This document shows, one piece after another, positions 15,911 through 24,781 of a stretch of 64,000 nucleotides of DNA. The notes beneath the pieces were generated by a model. The model was not told the origin of the DNA, did no database searches, and saw nothing but the letters and a program-made list of their open reading frames with translations. The stretch is taken from assembly GCF_025854335.1 (NCBI RefSeq), contig NZ_CP107716.1, forward strand, positions 3,775,001 through 3,839,000, in the 5' to 3' direction. This stretch comes from Pelagibacterium flavum. Lineage in GTDB: Bacteria > Pseudomonadota > Alphaproteobacteria > Rhizobiales > Devosiaceae. A program made the translations under genes and the position numbers. Within the stretch, counting starts at the first letter, position 1; the number at the start of each line of letters is the position of its first letter.

Positions 15911-17437
15911 ATGGCGTTTTTGAGCGTTATCCGGCGCTGGCATTTCCGGGACGGTTTATCGATCCGGGAGATTGCGCGGCGCACGGGCCTGTCCCGGAAT
16001 ACCATTCGCAAATACCTTCGGACCGATACGGTTGAGCCGAAGTTCCAGGTTCCAGATCGGCCAAGCAAGATCGATGCTTTTGCCGAGAAGCTGTCAGGCT
16101 GGCTGAAGGCCGAGAGCCGCAAGCCGCGCAAGCAGCGGCGCACCATCAAGCAGATCCATGCTGATCTGGTGAGCCTCGGTTTCGAAGGCTCTTATGGTCG
16201 TGTGGCGGCCTTTGCCCGTCGATGGAAAGAGGAACGCCAGCGCGAGCAGAATGTGAGCGGCAGGGGCGTTTTCGTTCCTCTTGTTTTTGAGCCTGGCGAA
16301 GCTTTCCAGTTTGACTGGAGCGAGGATTGGGCACTGATCGGGGGCGAGCGGATCAAGCTCCAGGTCGCCCATACCAAGCTCTGCTACAGCCGGGCCTTTA
16401 TTGTGCGGGCCTATCTGCTCCAGACCCACGAGATGCTGTTTGATGCCCACAACCATGCCTTCCGAGTTCTGGGCGGCGTCCCGCGCCGGGGCATTTATGA
16501 CAACATGAGGACGGCCGTGGACAAGGTTGGCCGTGGCAAGGCACGTCAGGTCAATGCCCGGTTCTCGGCCATGGCCAGCCACTTCCTGTTCGAGCCCGAG
16601 TTCTGCAATCCCGCTGCCGGTTGGGAAAAGGGTATGGTGGAAAAGAACGTGCTCGATATGCGGCACCGGCTTTTCCAGCCCTTGCCACGTGCAAACTCGC
16701 TCGATGAGTTGAACGTCTGGCTCGAGCAGCGCTGTGTGGCTCTATGGGAAGAGATTGCTCATGGCGCGGAACCGGGTTCGGTTGCCAATTCCTGGTGCAT
16801 CGAGACGCCGTATCTGATGACCGTGCCGCGGGCCTTTGACGGGTTCATCGAACATACCAAACGGGTCTCGCCCACCTGCCTGGTTCACCTCGAGCGCGTT
16901 CGCTATAGCGTTCCGGCCTCGTTCGCCAACAGACCGGTCAGCGTCAGGGTCTATCCGGACCGCATTGTCGTTGTCGCTGAAGGCCAGGCGATCTGCGAGC
17001 ACAAGAGGATTATCGAGCGGCATCATGGGCAGGGTCACACCGTTTATGACTGGCGCCATTATCTGGCGGTGATCCAGCGCAAGCCCGGTGCCCTGCGCAA
17101 TGGTGCACCCTTTGCCGACATGCCCGATGGATTCCGGCAACTTCAGCGCCACCTTCTGGGCAAACCCGGTGGCGATCGTGAGATGGTCGAGATCCTGGCT
17201 CTGGTTCTCCATCACGACGAACAGGCGGTGCTGGCCGCGGTCGAGATGGCGCTGGAGGCCGGGGTGCCCACCAAGACCCATATCCTCAACCTGTTGCACA
17301 GGCTGATCGATGGCAAGCCGGGAACGGTGCCGCCAGTCAGGGCACCGCAGGCCCTTGTGCTGGGCAAGGAACCGCAGGCCAATGTCGAGCGCTACGATAC
17401 CCTGCGCGCGGACAAGGAGGTGCGCCATGCGTCATGA
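15911..17437 (+). CDS. istA: IS21 transposase IstA
   Basis: A 508-residue IS21-type transposase. The N-terminal helix-turn-helix is [24 protein letters not shown] near residues 15-35. The DDE integrase core includes FQFDWSEDW near residue 135, and [10 protein letters not shown] and [11 protein letters not shown] supply the later acidic residues. The ATG at 15911 is preferred because AGGAG lies nine bases upstream; GTG at 15902 is too close to it. It overlaps istB by 11 bases, the usual translational coupling. It cuts and joins the element ends with the IstB ATPase as helper. Confidence 0.95.
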   Translation: MAFLSVIRRWHFRDGLSIREIARRTGLSRNTIRKYLRTDTVEPKFQVPDRPSKIDAFAEKLSGWLKAESRKPRKQRRTIKQIHADLVSLGFEGSYGRVAAFARRWKEERQREQNVSGRGVFVPLVFEPGEAFQFDWSEDWALIGGERIKLQVAHTKLCYSRAFIVRAYLLQTHEMLFDAHNHAFRVLGGVPRRGIYDNMRTAVDKVGRGKARQVNARFSAMASHFLFEPEFCNPAAGWEKGMVEKNVLDMRHRLFQPLPRANSLDELNVWLEQRCVALWEEIAHGAEPGSVANSWCIETPYLMTVPRAFDGFIEHTKRVSPTCLVHLERVRYSVPASFANRPVSVRVYPDRIVVVAEGQAICEHKRIIERHHGQGHTVYDWRHYLAVIQRKPGALRNGAPFADMPDGFRQLQRHLLGKPGGDREMVEILALVLHHDEQAVLAAVEMALEAGVPTKTHILNLLHRLIDGKPGTVPPVRAPQALVLGKEPQANVERYDTLRADKEVRHAS

Positions 17438-18218
17438 TCCGGCAAGCGCGGCCCTGATCATCATGCTCAAGAGCCTCAAGATGGCAGGCATGGCCCAGGC
17501 AATCAGCGAACTCACCGAACAGGGATCTCCGGCCTTTGAATCGGCCGTTCCGATCCTCTCACAATTGCTCAAGGCCGAGATGGCTGAAAGAGAGACGCGA
17601 TCCATTGCCTATCAGCTCAAGGTGGCGCGCTTTCCAACCTACAAGGACTTGGCTGGCTTTGATTTTGCCAGTAGCGAGATCAATGAGGCCCTGGTGCGCC
17701 AGCTTCATGCCGGCGCCTTTATCGACAAGGCCGACAACGTGGTGTTGGTGGGCGGGCCGGGAACCGGCAAGACCCACATCGCCACGGCACTGGGCATTCA
17801 GGCCATCGAGCATCACCGCAAGCGGGTTCGCTTCTTTTCGACCGTCGAACTGGTCAATGCGCTGGAGCAGGAAAAGGCCCAGGGCAAGGCCGGGCAGATC
17901 GCCAACCGGCTCATCCATTCCGATCTGGTGATCCTTGATGAGCTCGGATATTTGCCCTTCAGCGCTTCAGGAGGAGCATTGCTCTTCCATCTGCTGAGCA
18001 AGCTCTATGAGCGCACCAGCGTCATCATCACCACCAATCTCAGCTTTGCCGAATGGGCCAGCGTATTCGGCGACGCCAAGATGACGACCGCGCTGCTCGA
18101 CCGGCTGACCCATCACTGCCATATCCTCGAGACCGGAAACGACAGCTTCCGGTTCAAAAACAGCTCGGCCCAAACCGTCAAAACCAAAAAGGAGAAAACA
18201 CCCGGCTTGACCACCTGA
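17427..18218 (+). CDS. istB: IS21 helper ATPase IstB
   Basis: A 263-residue AAA+ protein of the DnaC/IstB type. Walker A is [15 protein letters not shown] near residue 110, Walker B is [13 protein letters not shown] near 170, and sensor 1 is [13 protein letters not shown]. The start ATG at 17427 is preceded by AAGGAGG and lies inside the end of istA. It would assist transposition and target choice. The frame is intact, so the element may still be active. Confidence 0.95.
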   Translation: MRHDPASAALIIMLKSLKMAGMAQAISELTEQGSPAFESAVPILSQLLKAEMAERETRSIAYQLKVARFPTYKDLAGFDFASSEINEALVRQLHAGAFIDKADNVVLVGGPGTGKTHIATALGIQAIEHHRKRVRFFSTVELVNALEQEKAQGKAGQIANRLIHSDLVILDELGYLPFSASGGALLFHLLSKLYERTSVIITTNLSFAEWASVFGDAKMTTALLDRLTHHCHILETGNDSFRFKNSSAQTVKTKKEKTPGLTT

Positions 18219-18266
18219 CCAATCCCAAATCATATCCATGAGGCGGGTCAATTCTCGGTGAAAATA

Positions 18267-18294
18267 CCGGGTCACTTCTCAGCAGAAATCAACA
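18267..18294 (-). repeat. IS21 right terminal inverted repeat
   Basis: 28 bases whose reverse complement begins TGTTGATTTC, matching the left end with a single difference. Confidence 0.9.
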
Positions 18295-18295
18295 C

Positions 18296-18427
18296 ACGCT
18301 CCTCTCAGTGATTTTCGGCACGGTGCGCAATGTCTTTGAGCGCAGCATGCCCGCAGAGCTGCAGGCCGATATCCGAAGCCAGCTGGTTGCCATGTGCTTG
18401 TCTTACCTTGAGGGTGCTGGCGGTTGA
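18296..18427 (+). pseudogene. C-terminal remnant of a TetR-like regulator
   Basis: An open frame of 43 codons enters directly from the IS21 right boundary and ends at TGA 18425-18427. It reads VIFGTVRNVFERSMPAELQA and QLVAMCLSYLEGAGG. This is the kind of helix pair that closes TetR-family ligand domains. It has no start and no DNA-binding part, so it is a remnant. The match is by pattern recognition only. Confidence 0.5.
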
Positions 18428-18593
18428 CCGCATGATGCTCCAACAAACGAGTTACGTATCCAATGACCGCTTCAGCTTGCCTCGGGACGAAAGCTTCCCG
18501 TCCGCAAGCCATCCCGAAATTGCCGGTCTGCCATCGACCCCAAAAGACGTCATTGAAGTATTGAGCCCATTTCTCCAGGAGCGGACGCATCTT
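18428..18593. other. Short non-coding or degraded stretch right of the IS21 scar
   Basis: No convincing gene. A minus-strand frame here runs back into the IS end and has no ribosome site. A weak resemblance to an integrase C-terminus was considered but is not supported. Confidence 0.4.
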
Positions 18594-19010
18594 TCAACGG
18601 ATCAGGACAAGCAGCAGGCTGCTGACCACTCCGGCGACCAGGAAGTATGAACCCGAGACGGCCCCATACAGAAGCGGGCGCGGCATGTTGGGATTGATTC
18701 CGGTATTGACCGTGGTGGTAACAAGGAAGCCAATGCCCACGATCAGACCATAGGCCAGGCCATCGCCCAGATTGTCGATACCCAGGGCGCGCATCAGAAC
18801 TGCATTGGCGATCGACGCTACGAGGCCACAGACAAATGGGCCGGCTATGAAGATCGGCGTCATCTTGAAGGGGGGCTGGCCTTCGCGGCCCAGTGCGTAG
18901 GTATAGGCCTTGCCGAAGAAGGCAGTGAACCAGAGAGCGCCGAGCACCGCCATGCCAACCGTCGAGGCGGCAACGCCCAGCCAGTTGATCTGGCCGATAA
19001 CATTAAACAT
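18594..19010 (-). CDS. DUF1761-family membrane protein
   Basis: A 138-residue protein with four predicted membrane helices. It begins MFNVIGQINWLGVAASTVG and continues with VLGALWFTAFFGKAY, the DUF1761 signature, followed by IFIAGPFVCGLVASIANAV and GIGFLVTTTVNT. The ATG at 19010 follows a GGAG site. Function of the family is unknown. It lies downstream of the PhnB-like gene on the same strand and may be cotranscribed with it. Confidence 0.8.
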   Translation of the reverse strand: MFNVIGQINWLGVAASTVGMAVLGALWFTAFFGKAYTYALGREGQPPFKMTPIFIAGPFVCGLVASIANAVLMRALGIDNLGDGLAYGLIVGIGFLVTTTVNTGINPNMPRPLLYGAVSGSYFLVAGVVSSLLLVLIR

Positions 19011-19068
19011 TCTGGATCTCCGGAAAATGACGCGGGCACATCGTCGTCCCCGCTCTTGCAATGGGGAA

Positions 19069-19494
19069 TTAGGAAGCTTGGTAGGCCACGGCGATGTCGA
19101 GTACCCAGGTCACACCGAACTTGTCCTTCAGCATGCCATACAGCGGCGACCAGCCGGCGGGCGCCAGATCCTGAATCACGGTTGCACCGTCCTTGAGCTT
19201 GTCCCAATAGCCGGTCAACTCCTCGTTGCTGTCGCCCCGGACCGATACGAAGACGGGGATTTCGCCTGGCGCATAGGAAAGGCTAGAGGGAACGTCATAG
19301 GCCATGACGGCAAAGCCGGCCTCGGACACGACCTGACCCCACATGATCTGATCTGCCTCAGCGGGGTTCTGCACGGCATTGGCATCCTTATAGGTCACGA
19401 TGACGGGGAAACCGCCGAAGACGGACTGATAGAATTCCAGCGCAGCACGGGCCTGACCGCGAAAATTGAGATGGGTCGTGGTCTTGATGGTCAT
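19069..19494 (-). CDS. PhnB-like VOC (glyoxalase fold) protein
   Basis: The 141-residue product starts MTIKTTTHLNFRGQARAALE, followed by FYQSVFGGFPVIVTY, the classic PhnB/3-demethylubiquinone-type VOC pattern. It ends with GVTWVLDIAV. Such proteins bind metals or small molecules; no reaction can be assigned. The start at 19494 is chosen by homology of the N-terminus. It is divergent from a YafY-type regulator, a pairing seen often in proteobacteria, which probably controls it. Confidence 0.82.
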   Translation of the reverse strand: MTIKTTTHLNFRGQARAALEFYQSVFGGFPVIVTYKDANAVQNPAEADQIMWGQVVSEAGFAVMAYDVPSSLSYAPGEIPVFVSVRGDSNEELTGYWDKLKDGATVIQDLAPAGWSPLYGMLKDKFGVTWVLDIAVAYQAS

Positions 19495-19571
19495 TGTCGG
19501 TATTCCTGTTGGCTTGTTTGACGCCGATCGGTATACAGCGGCCCAACTGACAATTTCCGGCAGTTTGAAGC

Positions 19572-20270
19572 GTGGCTCGTCCAGATCGCCTGTTTCGACT
19601 TTTGCAGGCCATGCGTGTAATGGCACCACCGATCACGGCTGCTCGCCTTGCCGAGGAGACAGAGGTATCGCTACGCTCGCTCTATCGCGATATCGACAGC
19701 CTCCGTGCGGCCGGTGCTCGAATTGAAGGGGAGCGCGGTTACGGATATCGGTTGGTGGAGGACAACTCGTTGCCGCCGCAGGCCTTTGATCGCACCGAAA
19801 TGGAGGCTATTGCGCTCGGTCTTGCCGAAGTTGGAAGCATGGGCGATCCTGCTTTGGCTAGGTCCGCCCGATCCGCCTTGGCAAAAGTCGTTGCAACTGT
19901 CCCCGACGATCGGGAACAGCAACTGATCCACGCTATCTCTCAAATCTACCGGCCCAACGCGCGTATGCACGTCGGCACCGAGATAGAGGTCTTGCGTGAG
20001 GCATGCTGGCAGGAGGAGGCACTGGAGATCGGATATACCGACAAGAGCGGCGAGGTTACGCAGCGCTCCATCCTGCCACTATGCTTCATGTATACGGATC
20101 GCAAGCTGATCATATTGGCGTGGTGCAACCTGCGCTGCGATTACCGCATGTTCGACATCACTCGGATTGTCCAGCCCAACGCCACCGGCCGCAGCTTCCG
20201 ACCCCGGCGCGTCGCGATGTTGCGTGAATACCTAGCGAAATTGAAAGCTGGGCAAACACAAAATGAGTGA
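19572..20270 (+). CDS. YafY-type HTH and WYL-domain transcriptional regulator
   Basis: A 232-residue regulator. Residues 1-60 form an HTH_11 domain (ARPDRLFRLLQAMRVM, then AARLAEETEVSLRSLYRDID), and the C-terminal half is a WYL domain with REACWQEEALEIGYTDKSGE and RKLIILAWCNLR. The start is a GTG at 19572, which fits the common N-terminus of the family (S/A-R-P/T-D-RLFRLLQ). It is divergent from the PhnB-like gene with 77 bases between starts. The ligand is unknown. Confidence 0.85.
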   Translation: MARPDRLFRLLQAMRVMAPPITAARLAEETEVSLRSLYRDIDSLRAAGARIEGERGYGYRLVEDNSLPPQAFDRTEMEAIALGLAEVGSMGDPALARSARSALAKVVATVPDDREQQLIHAISQIYRPNARMHVGTEIEVLREACWQEEALEIGYTDKSGEVTQRSILPLCFMYTDRKLIILAWCNLRCDYRMFDITRIVQPNATGRSFRPRRVAMLREYLAKLKAGQTQNE

Positions 20271-20356
20271 TCCCAACGGGGCTCGTTTTGTGACCGCTTG
20301 ATGCCGCTGACGACCAAAACCGGACTGTCTGGAAACCACCCCGTTACTGTCGTCGT

Positions 20357-20384
20357 CTTAGATAAGCCGACTTAGATAAGCCGA
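20357..20384. repeat. Perfect tandem duplication of a 14-mer
   Basis: CTTAGATAAGCCGA occurs at 20357-20370 and again immediately at 20371-20384. Confidence 0.85.
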
Positions 20385-20489
20385 CCGGCAGCTTCCGGAT
20401 CGCTTGAGCAGCGGCTAAATGAAGGGAAAGGGGGGCATTGCTGCCGTTCATGCCAACACTCACTGGCATGCCGTGGCGACTTAAAGGTG

Positions 20490-20554
20490 GCGGATTGAAA
20501 GTGGACACGCTCTCCCCCACGAGAAAATTTCGGCGGGTCCACCGGTCAATCCGC
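20490..20554. repeat. Composite inverted repeat
   Basis: GCGGATTG-N3-GTGGAC (20490-20506) is mirrored by GTCCAC-N4-CAATCCGC (20537-20554) with 30 bases between. It could be a relic of transposon ends or a structured RNA; nothing around it explains it. Confidence 0.6.
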
Positions 20555-20835
20555 AGCCCTGTCCGCTAATCCAAAATCATTTCGGCAGCGCCAGCTTAAT
20601 GGGGCACTTCATCAACGAGACCGCACGCCCGGATCGATTCGGTCCTGTGCGCCTGGATCTTACTTTGAAGCCTCGCGGCCGCAGTTGGACCGCGTATCGC
20701 TGAACCGCTGCGCCGGTCATACGAAAGCGATCGCTAAACTACGGGTTCCAGTGGTAGCAATATGGTTGCAACGCTCGGCCGCAAACTTGAGGCTGAGAGG
20801 GCGGCCGCTTAACCGCTTGTTTTTGTAGGGGTTTT

Positions 20836-20912
<77 letters not shown>

Positions 20913-21095
20913 CCGGGGCGGAGAACGCCCAAACGGTTCGGCGCGAACCTACTGTAAGCGCGCGCGGCGCGCAACAGGGTTTTGATCGGGTTTTGGGCGA
21001 GCCGGTTCGCGCAAAGTTCGGCGCGCGCAGGTCTTGCGGGGCAAGGGTCAGCGTGCATAGATGCGGCCAAACGCATTGGGTTGGGAGGCTCGGTT

Positions 21096-22436
21096 TTGGG
21101 GAAGAATTGGCACATCAATGCCGTCTCGCGGCTGGCAGCAGGCGCTCTGGTGTTCGTCGCCGTCATGGCGGCTCCGGGGCAGGCCATGGCACAGCGGCTC
21201 GACGCGCAGGACGTGGTGGTGGGCTGGAACAGGCTGATCCTTGAATTGGTGCGGCATACGCCGACCTATTCGCCGCCCGTCGCCAGTCGCGCATTCGCCT
21301 ATCTGGGGGTCACCGCCTATGAGACGGTGGCGAGCGGGGACGATAGCTTCGCCACCCTCGCCGGCCAGCTCAATGCGCTCGAACCCCTGCCCAGGCGCGA
21401 GCCGGGTGCCGCCTATGACGAAGCCATTCTCCTGCACGCGGCGATGAGTTTCGGCGCCAACACGTTTTTCGGCAATACCGGGCCCACCGGCCAGCGCGCC
21501 ATGGACACCATGGACAGCCGTACCGCGGCGATGCTGGCCGAGGGTATCGATCCGGAAATCGTTGCGCGCAGCACCGCGCTGGGCACCGCGATCGGCGAGC
21601 ACATTCTGGCCTGGTCGCTTGATGATGGCGGAGCGGTCATCGAAAATCTGGGTTTCCCCTATGATTTCGAAACCGTTGAAGACCCCTCGCTTTGGGTGCC
21701 GACAAACCGCGTGGCCGTGCAACAGGCACCCCTGCTCCCCGGCTGGGGGAACAACCGGCCCTTTGCCATGCCAGAGGGCAACAGCTGCGCGCTGCCCCCG
21801 CCGCCCGCTTACAGCGAAGCGCCGGGTTCGCCATTTTACGAGGAGGCCATGGAGGTCTACGACGCTGTGGTCAACCTGACCGCCGAGCAGGAAGCCATCG
21901 CCCGGTTCTGGTCGGATGATCCCATGCTCTCGCCCACCCCGCCGGGTCACTGGATATTCCTCACCCTCGATGCGCTTGAAAAAAAGGATGCGGACCTTGC
22001 CGAAACCGTTGACGTTCTGGCCCGGCTCGGCGTGGTGCTTGCCGATTCCTTCATCGGGTGCTGGGACGCAAAGTATCAGTACAATCTGGCGCGCCCGGTA
22101 ACCTATCTCAACAGGCTCGTCGATCCGGGCTGGCAGCCCATTCTCATCACCCCGCCTTTCCCCGAATATCCCTCGGGCCACTCCACCCAATCGGGCGCGG
22201 CGGCCAGCATGCTGGAAGACCATTTTGGCGAAAACTTCGCGTTTTCCGACCGCACGCATGCTGATGACGGGCTGGCTGTGCGTCATTTTGCCAGTTTCTG
22301 GGAAGCGGCCGAGGAAGCGGCGGTGTCGCGGCTTTATGGCGGCATTCACTTCCGCTCGGCCATCGAACTGGGGCTCGAACAGGGCCGGTGTATCGCCGGG
22401 TTCACCAACGCACTCGTCACACGGAGCCCGTCATGA
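21096..22436 (+). CDS. Secreted vanadium-dependent haloperoxidase-like (PAP2 superfamily) protein
   Basis: A 446-residue protein with a signal peptide ending AMAQ. The PAP2/haloperoxidase active-site motifs are present in order: KYQYNLARPVTYLN (about residue 325), YPSGHSTQSGAA (about 358), and SRLYGGIHFRSAIELG (about 412), which give the Lys/Arg, Ser-Gly-His and Arg/His residues that bind vanadate or phosphate. The start is the TTG at 21096, seven bases after GGGAGG; earlier in-frame starts have no ribosome site and would bury the signal peptide. It is coupled by ATGA to the next gene. Haloperoxidase versus phosphatase activity cannot be decided from sequence alone. Confidence 0.88.
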   Translation: MGKNWHINAVSRLAAGALVFVAVMAAPGQAMAQRLDAQDVVVGWNRLILELVRHTPTYSPPVASRAFAYLGVTAYETVASGDDSFATLAGQLNALEPLPRREPGAAYDEAILLHAAMSFGANTFFGNTGPTGQRAMDTMDSRTAAMLAEGIDPEIVARSTALGTAIGEHILAWSLDDGGAVIENLGFPYDFETVEDPSLWVPTNRVAVQQAPLLPGWGNNRPFAMPEGNSCALPPPPAYSEAPGSPFYEEAMEVYDAVVNLTAEQEAIARFWSDDPMLSPTPPGHWIFLTLDALEKKDADLAETVDVLARLGVVLADSFIGCWDAKYQYNLARPVTYLNRLVDPGWQPILITPPFPEYPSGHSTQSGAAASMLEDHFGENFAFSDRTHADDGLAVRHFASFWEAAEEAAVSRLYGGIHFRSAIELGLEQGRCIAGFTNALVTRSPS

Positions 22437-24022
22437 TGCGCCTGATGGTTGGATTGAGCCTTCTTGCCGCGCCTGCCATGGGTCAGGAGCCGGCCATTCC
22501 CCGCTTTGCCGACGTCACGGCCAGCGCGGGGATCGACAGCGTCTTTTGGGGCGAGTGGGAATATATGGTGGGCGGGGGCGTCGCCGTCTTTGATTGCGAC
22601 GGAAACCGTAAGCCCGACATGGTGCTGGCCGGTGGCACGGCGCCGGCGAAATTTTACCGCAACACCGGCGAGGTCGGTGGCGCGCTCAGTTTTGCCCAGG
22701 AGGCGAGCGGGCTGGAGATGGAGGCCGTTACCGGCGCCTATCCCCTCGATATCGACAGCGACGGCATCATGGATGTCGTCCTGCTGCGGGTGGGCGAAAA
22801 CCAGGTGATGCGCGGGCTGGGCGATTGCCGGTTCGAAAGCGCCAACACCGATTGGGGGTTTGATGGTGGGGACGGCTGGTCCACCGCCTTTGCCGCCACC
22901 TGGGAGGCCGGGCAAAGCTGGCCGACAATCGCCATCGGCAATTATGTCGATCGATATGAAACGATGATGCCCTGGGGATCGTGCACCGACAACTGGCTGC
23001 ACCGTCCGGATTTCACTGACGATCGTTTCGGCGGGCCGATCCCGCTGACACCGAGCTATTGCGCGCTTTCGATGCTGTTTACCGACTGGAACCGGTCGGG
23101 CACGCCATCGCTGCGCGTTTCCAATGACAGGGAGTATTACAAGGGCGGGCAGGAACAGCTCTGGCGCATCCAGGCCGGTTTGGCGCCGGAACTTTACGGC
23201 CCCGAGGATGGCTGGCAGCGGCTGCGCATCTGGGGCATGGGCATTGCCGGACACGATCTGAATGCGGACGGCTATCCGGAATATTTCCTCACCTCGATGG
23301 CCGACAACAAGCTTCAGGTGCTGTCCGAGATTCCGGAGGCCGGAGCGCCGCTTCCGGTCTATTCCGACCTTGCCTATGCGCGCGGGGTCACCGCGCATCG
23401 CCCCTATACGGGCGGGGAGATCAAGCCCTCGACCGCCTGGCACGCCCAGTTCGAGGACGTCAACAATGACGGGCTGGCCGATCTGTTCGTGGCCAAGGGC
23501 AACGTGTGGGAGATGCCCGATTTCGCGCTGCTCGACCCCAACAATCTGCTGCTCCAGCGCTCCGATGGCACGTTCCTTGAAGCGGGCGAGGAGGCAGGGG
23601 TTGCCAGTCTTCTGACCGCACGCGGGGCGGTGCTGGCCGATTTCAATCTTGACGGGCAGCTCGATCTGCTCGTCGTCAACCGGCACGACAAGGCTCAGCT
23701 CTGGCAAAATGTCAGCGACACTTCCGGCAACTGGCTGGCTGTCGCCCCGCACCAGTCCGGGGCCAATCGCGATGCCATCGGCGGCTGGATCGAGGTGCGG
23801 ACGGGCGATCTCGTCCAGCGCCGCGAGATCACATCGGGCGGCGGGCATGTGAGCGGGATCGCGGGCTTTTCCCATTTCGGGCTGGGCGATGCGCAAAGCG
23901 CCGACATCCGCATGCTCTGGCCTGACGGCACCGAAGGCGAATGGCAGGCTGCACAAGCGGGAGGCTTTTACAATCTCGAGCGCGATGCGCCATTGGCGCG
24001 CTGGCACCCGGACGCGAACTGA
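22433..24022 (+). CDS. Secreted FG-GAP/ASPIC-UnbV (CRTAC1-like) beta-propeller protein
   Basis: A 529-residue exported protein with a short signal peptide (MMRLMVGLSLLAAPAMG). It contains several FG-GAP/VCBS-type calcium-binding repeats: VAVFDCDGNRKPDMVLAG, PLDIDSDGIMDVVLL, HDLNADGYPEYFL, DVNNDGLADLFV and DFNLDGQLDLLVV. The C-terminal ASPIC/UnbV domain has GANRDAIGGWIEVRTG and GDAQSADIRMLWPDG. The family is secreted and often sits beside haloperoxidase or sulfatase genes. Here ATGA coupling to the haloperoxidase-like gene suggests a common extracytoplasmic task. Function unknown. Confidence 0.88.
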   Translation: MMRLMVGLSLLAAPAMGQEPAIPRFADVTASAGIDSVFWGEWEYMVGGGVAVFDCDGNRKPDMVLAGGTAPAKFYRNTGEVGGALSFAQEASGLEMEAVTGAYPLDIDSDGIMDVVLLRVGENQVMRGLGDCRFESANTDWGFDGGDGWSTAFAATWEAGQSWPTIAIGNYVDRYETMMPWGSCTDNWLHRPDFTDDRFGGPIPLTPSYCALSMLFTDWNRSGTPSLRVSNDREYYKGGQEQLWRIQAGLAPELYGPEDGWQRLRIWGMGIAGHDLNADGYPEYFLTSMADNKLQVLSEIPEAGAPLPVYSDLAYARGVTAHRPYTGGEIKPSTAWHAQFEDVNNDGLADLFVAKGNVWEMPDFALLDPNNLLLQRSDGTFLEAGEEAGVASLLTARGAVLADFNLDGQLDLLVVNRHDKAQLWQNVSDTSGNWLAVAPHQSGANRDAIGGWIEVRTGDLVQRREITSGGGHVSGIAGFSHFGLGDAQSADIRMLWPDGTEGEWQAAQAGGFYNLERDAPLARWHPDAN

Positions 24023-24124
24023 AAATACCATAAGCCAAAATGTCGGCTGGCTAAGAGATGGCTCGTCCTTGGGGCAGGACGCGGGGATTTGCCCCCCGCG
24101 CAGTGCGCTCAAAGGAGAGATGAA

Positions 24125-24742
24125 ATGAGAAAGCTCAGTGTTGCCGCATTTGTCAGTCTTGACGGGGTCATGCAGGGCCCTGGCGGCCCCAAGGAAGATA
24201 CCGATAACGGCTTTACGCTCGGCGGATGGACGGTGCCCTATTTCGACGAAGCCGTCGGCAAGGCCATGGACGCCATTTTTTCCGATCCCTACGATCTGTT
24301 GCTGGGCCGCCGGACCTACGAGATCTTTGCCAATCACTGGCCAAAGCTCGAGGGACAGGACGAACTGGCCGACCAGTTCGGCGCCATCAACAAATATGTT
24401 GCCACCCGCAACCCCGGCTACACAACGGACTGGCAAAACAGCCATGTTCTCAAGGGCGATGCCGTTGCGGCGGTGCGCCAGCTCAAGACGCAAGAGGGGC
24501 GAAACCTTCTCACGCAAGGTTCGGCACAGTTTCTCCAGGCGCTGTTGGCCGCCGATGTGGTCGATGAAATCCACACCCTCACCTTCCCGGTGCTGCTGGG
24601 AAAGGGCAAGCGGCTGTTTGGTGGCGATGTGGCGCCCAGCGCGCTGACGCTGATCAGTTCGGTCACCTCGCCCAGCGGGGTCAGCATCAACCGCTACGCG
24701 GTTGCGGGCGCGGTCCAGACGGGTAGCTTTGCGCTGGAATAG
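24125..24742 (+). CDS. Dihydrofolate-reductase-fold (RibD C-terminal) family protein
   Basis: The 205-residue product begins MRKLSVAAFVSLDGVMQGPG, the standard start of the RibD_C/YwjB-like DHFR-fold family, with LLLGRRTYEIFANHWP near residue 58 and LTFPVLLGKGKRLFGG near 160. Such proteins probably reduce small heterocycles with NAD(P)H, but the physiological substrate is not known. An AAAGGAGAG ribosome site precedes the ATG. A hairpin follows the stop, shared with the convergent YCII-like gene. Confidence 0.85.
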   Translation: MRKLSVAAFVSLDGVMQGPGGPKEDTDNGFTLGGWTVPYFDEAVGKAMDAIFSDPYDLLLGRRTYEIFANHWPKLEGQDELADQFGAINKYVATRNPGYTTDWQNSHVLKGDAVAAVRQLKTQEGRNLLTQGSAQFLQALLAADVVDEIHTLTFPVLLGKGKRLFGGDVAPSALTLISSVTSPSGVSINRYAVAGAVQTGSFALE

Positions 24743-24749
24743 GCCACCA

Positions 24750-24773
24750 GGGGCGCCGATCGTTTCGGCGCCC
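24750..24773. terminator. Hairpin between convergent genes
   Basis: Perfect 10-base stem GGGGCGCCGA with loop TCGT. No T-tract on either side, so it is a weak or Rho-assisted terminator for both converging genes. Confidence 0.5.
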
Positions 24774-24781
24774 CCATGCCG

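Larger units (their letters stand above)
15798..18294 (+). mobile_element. IS21-family insertion sequence, apparently intact
   Basis: About 2.5 kb bounded by inverted ends that start with TGTTGATTTC and match at 27 of 28 positions. Inside each end there is a second copy of the CTGAGAAGTGACCC unit (15810-15823 and 15844-15857 on the left, 18269-18282 and a diverged copy at 18245-18258 on the right), as is usual for IS21. It carries istA and istB in the normal overlapping order. The flanking bases (AAATC left, CACGC right) show no target duplication. Confidence 0.93.
20271..20835. other. 565-bp stretch without a gene between yafY-like gene and tRNA-Arg
   Basis: No reading frame with a ribosome site or family resemblance is seen on either strand. 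It contains a tandem 14-base repeat and a composite inverted repeat, listed separately. The base composition is patchier than in the neighbouring genes. It abuts the 3' end of tRNA-Arg, a common integration point, but no integrase or copy of the tRNA end was seen. Confidence 0.6.

Noticed and set aside
15793..18299. Target-site duplication of the IS21 element
   Set aside because: The bases flanking the two ends (AAATC and CACGC) do not match in any length from four to eight.
18428..18593. Possible integrase C-terminal remnant on the minus strand (RPLLEKWAQYF)
   Set aside because: A single short resemblance without the catalytic Arg, His or Tyr segments; the frame continues into the IS end.
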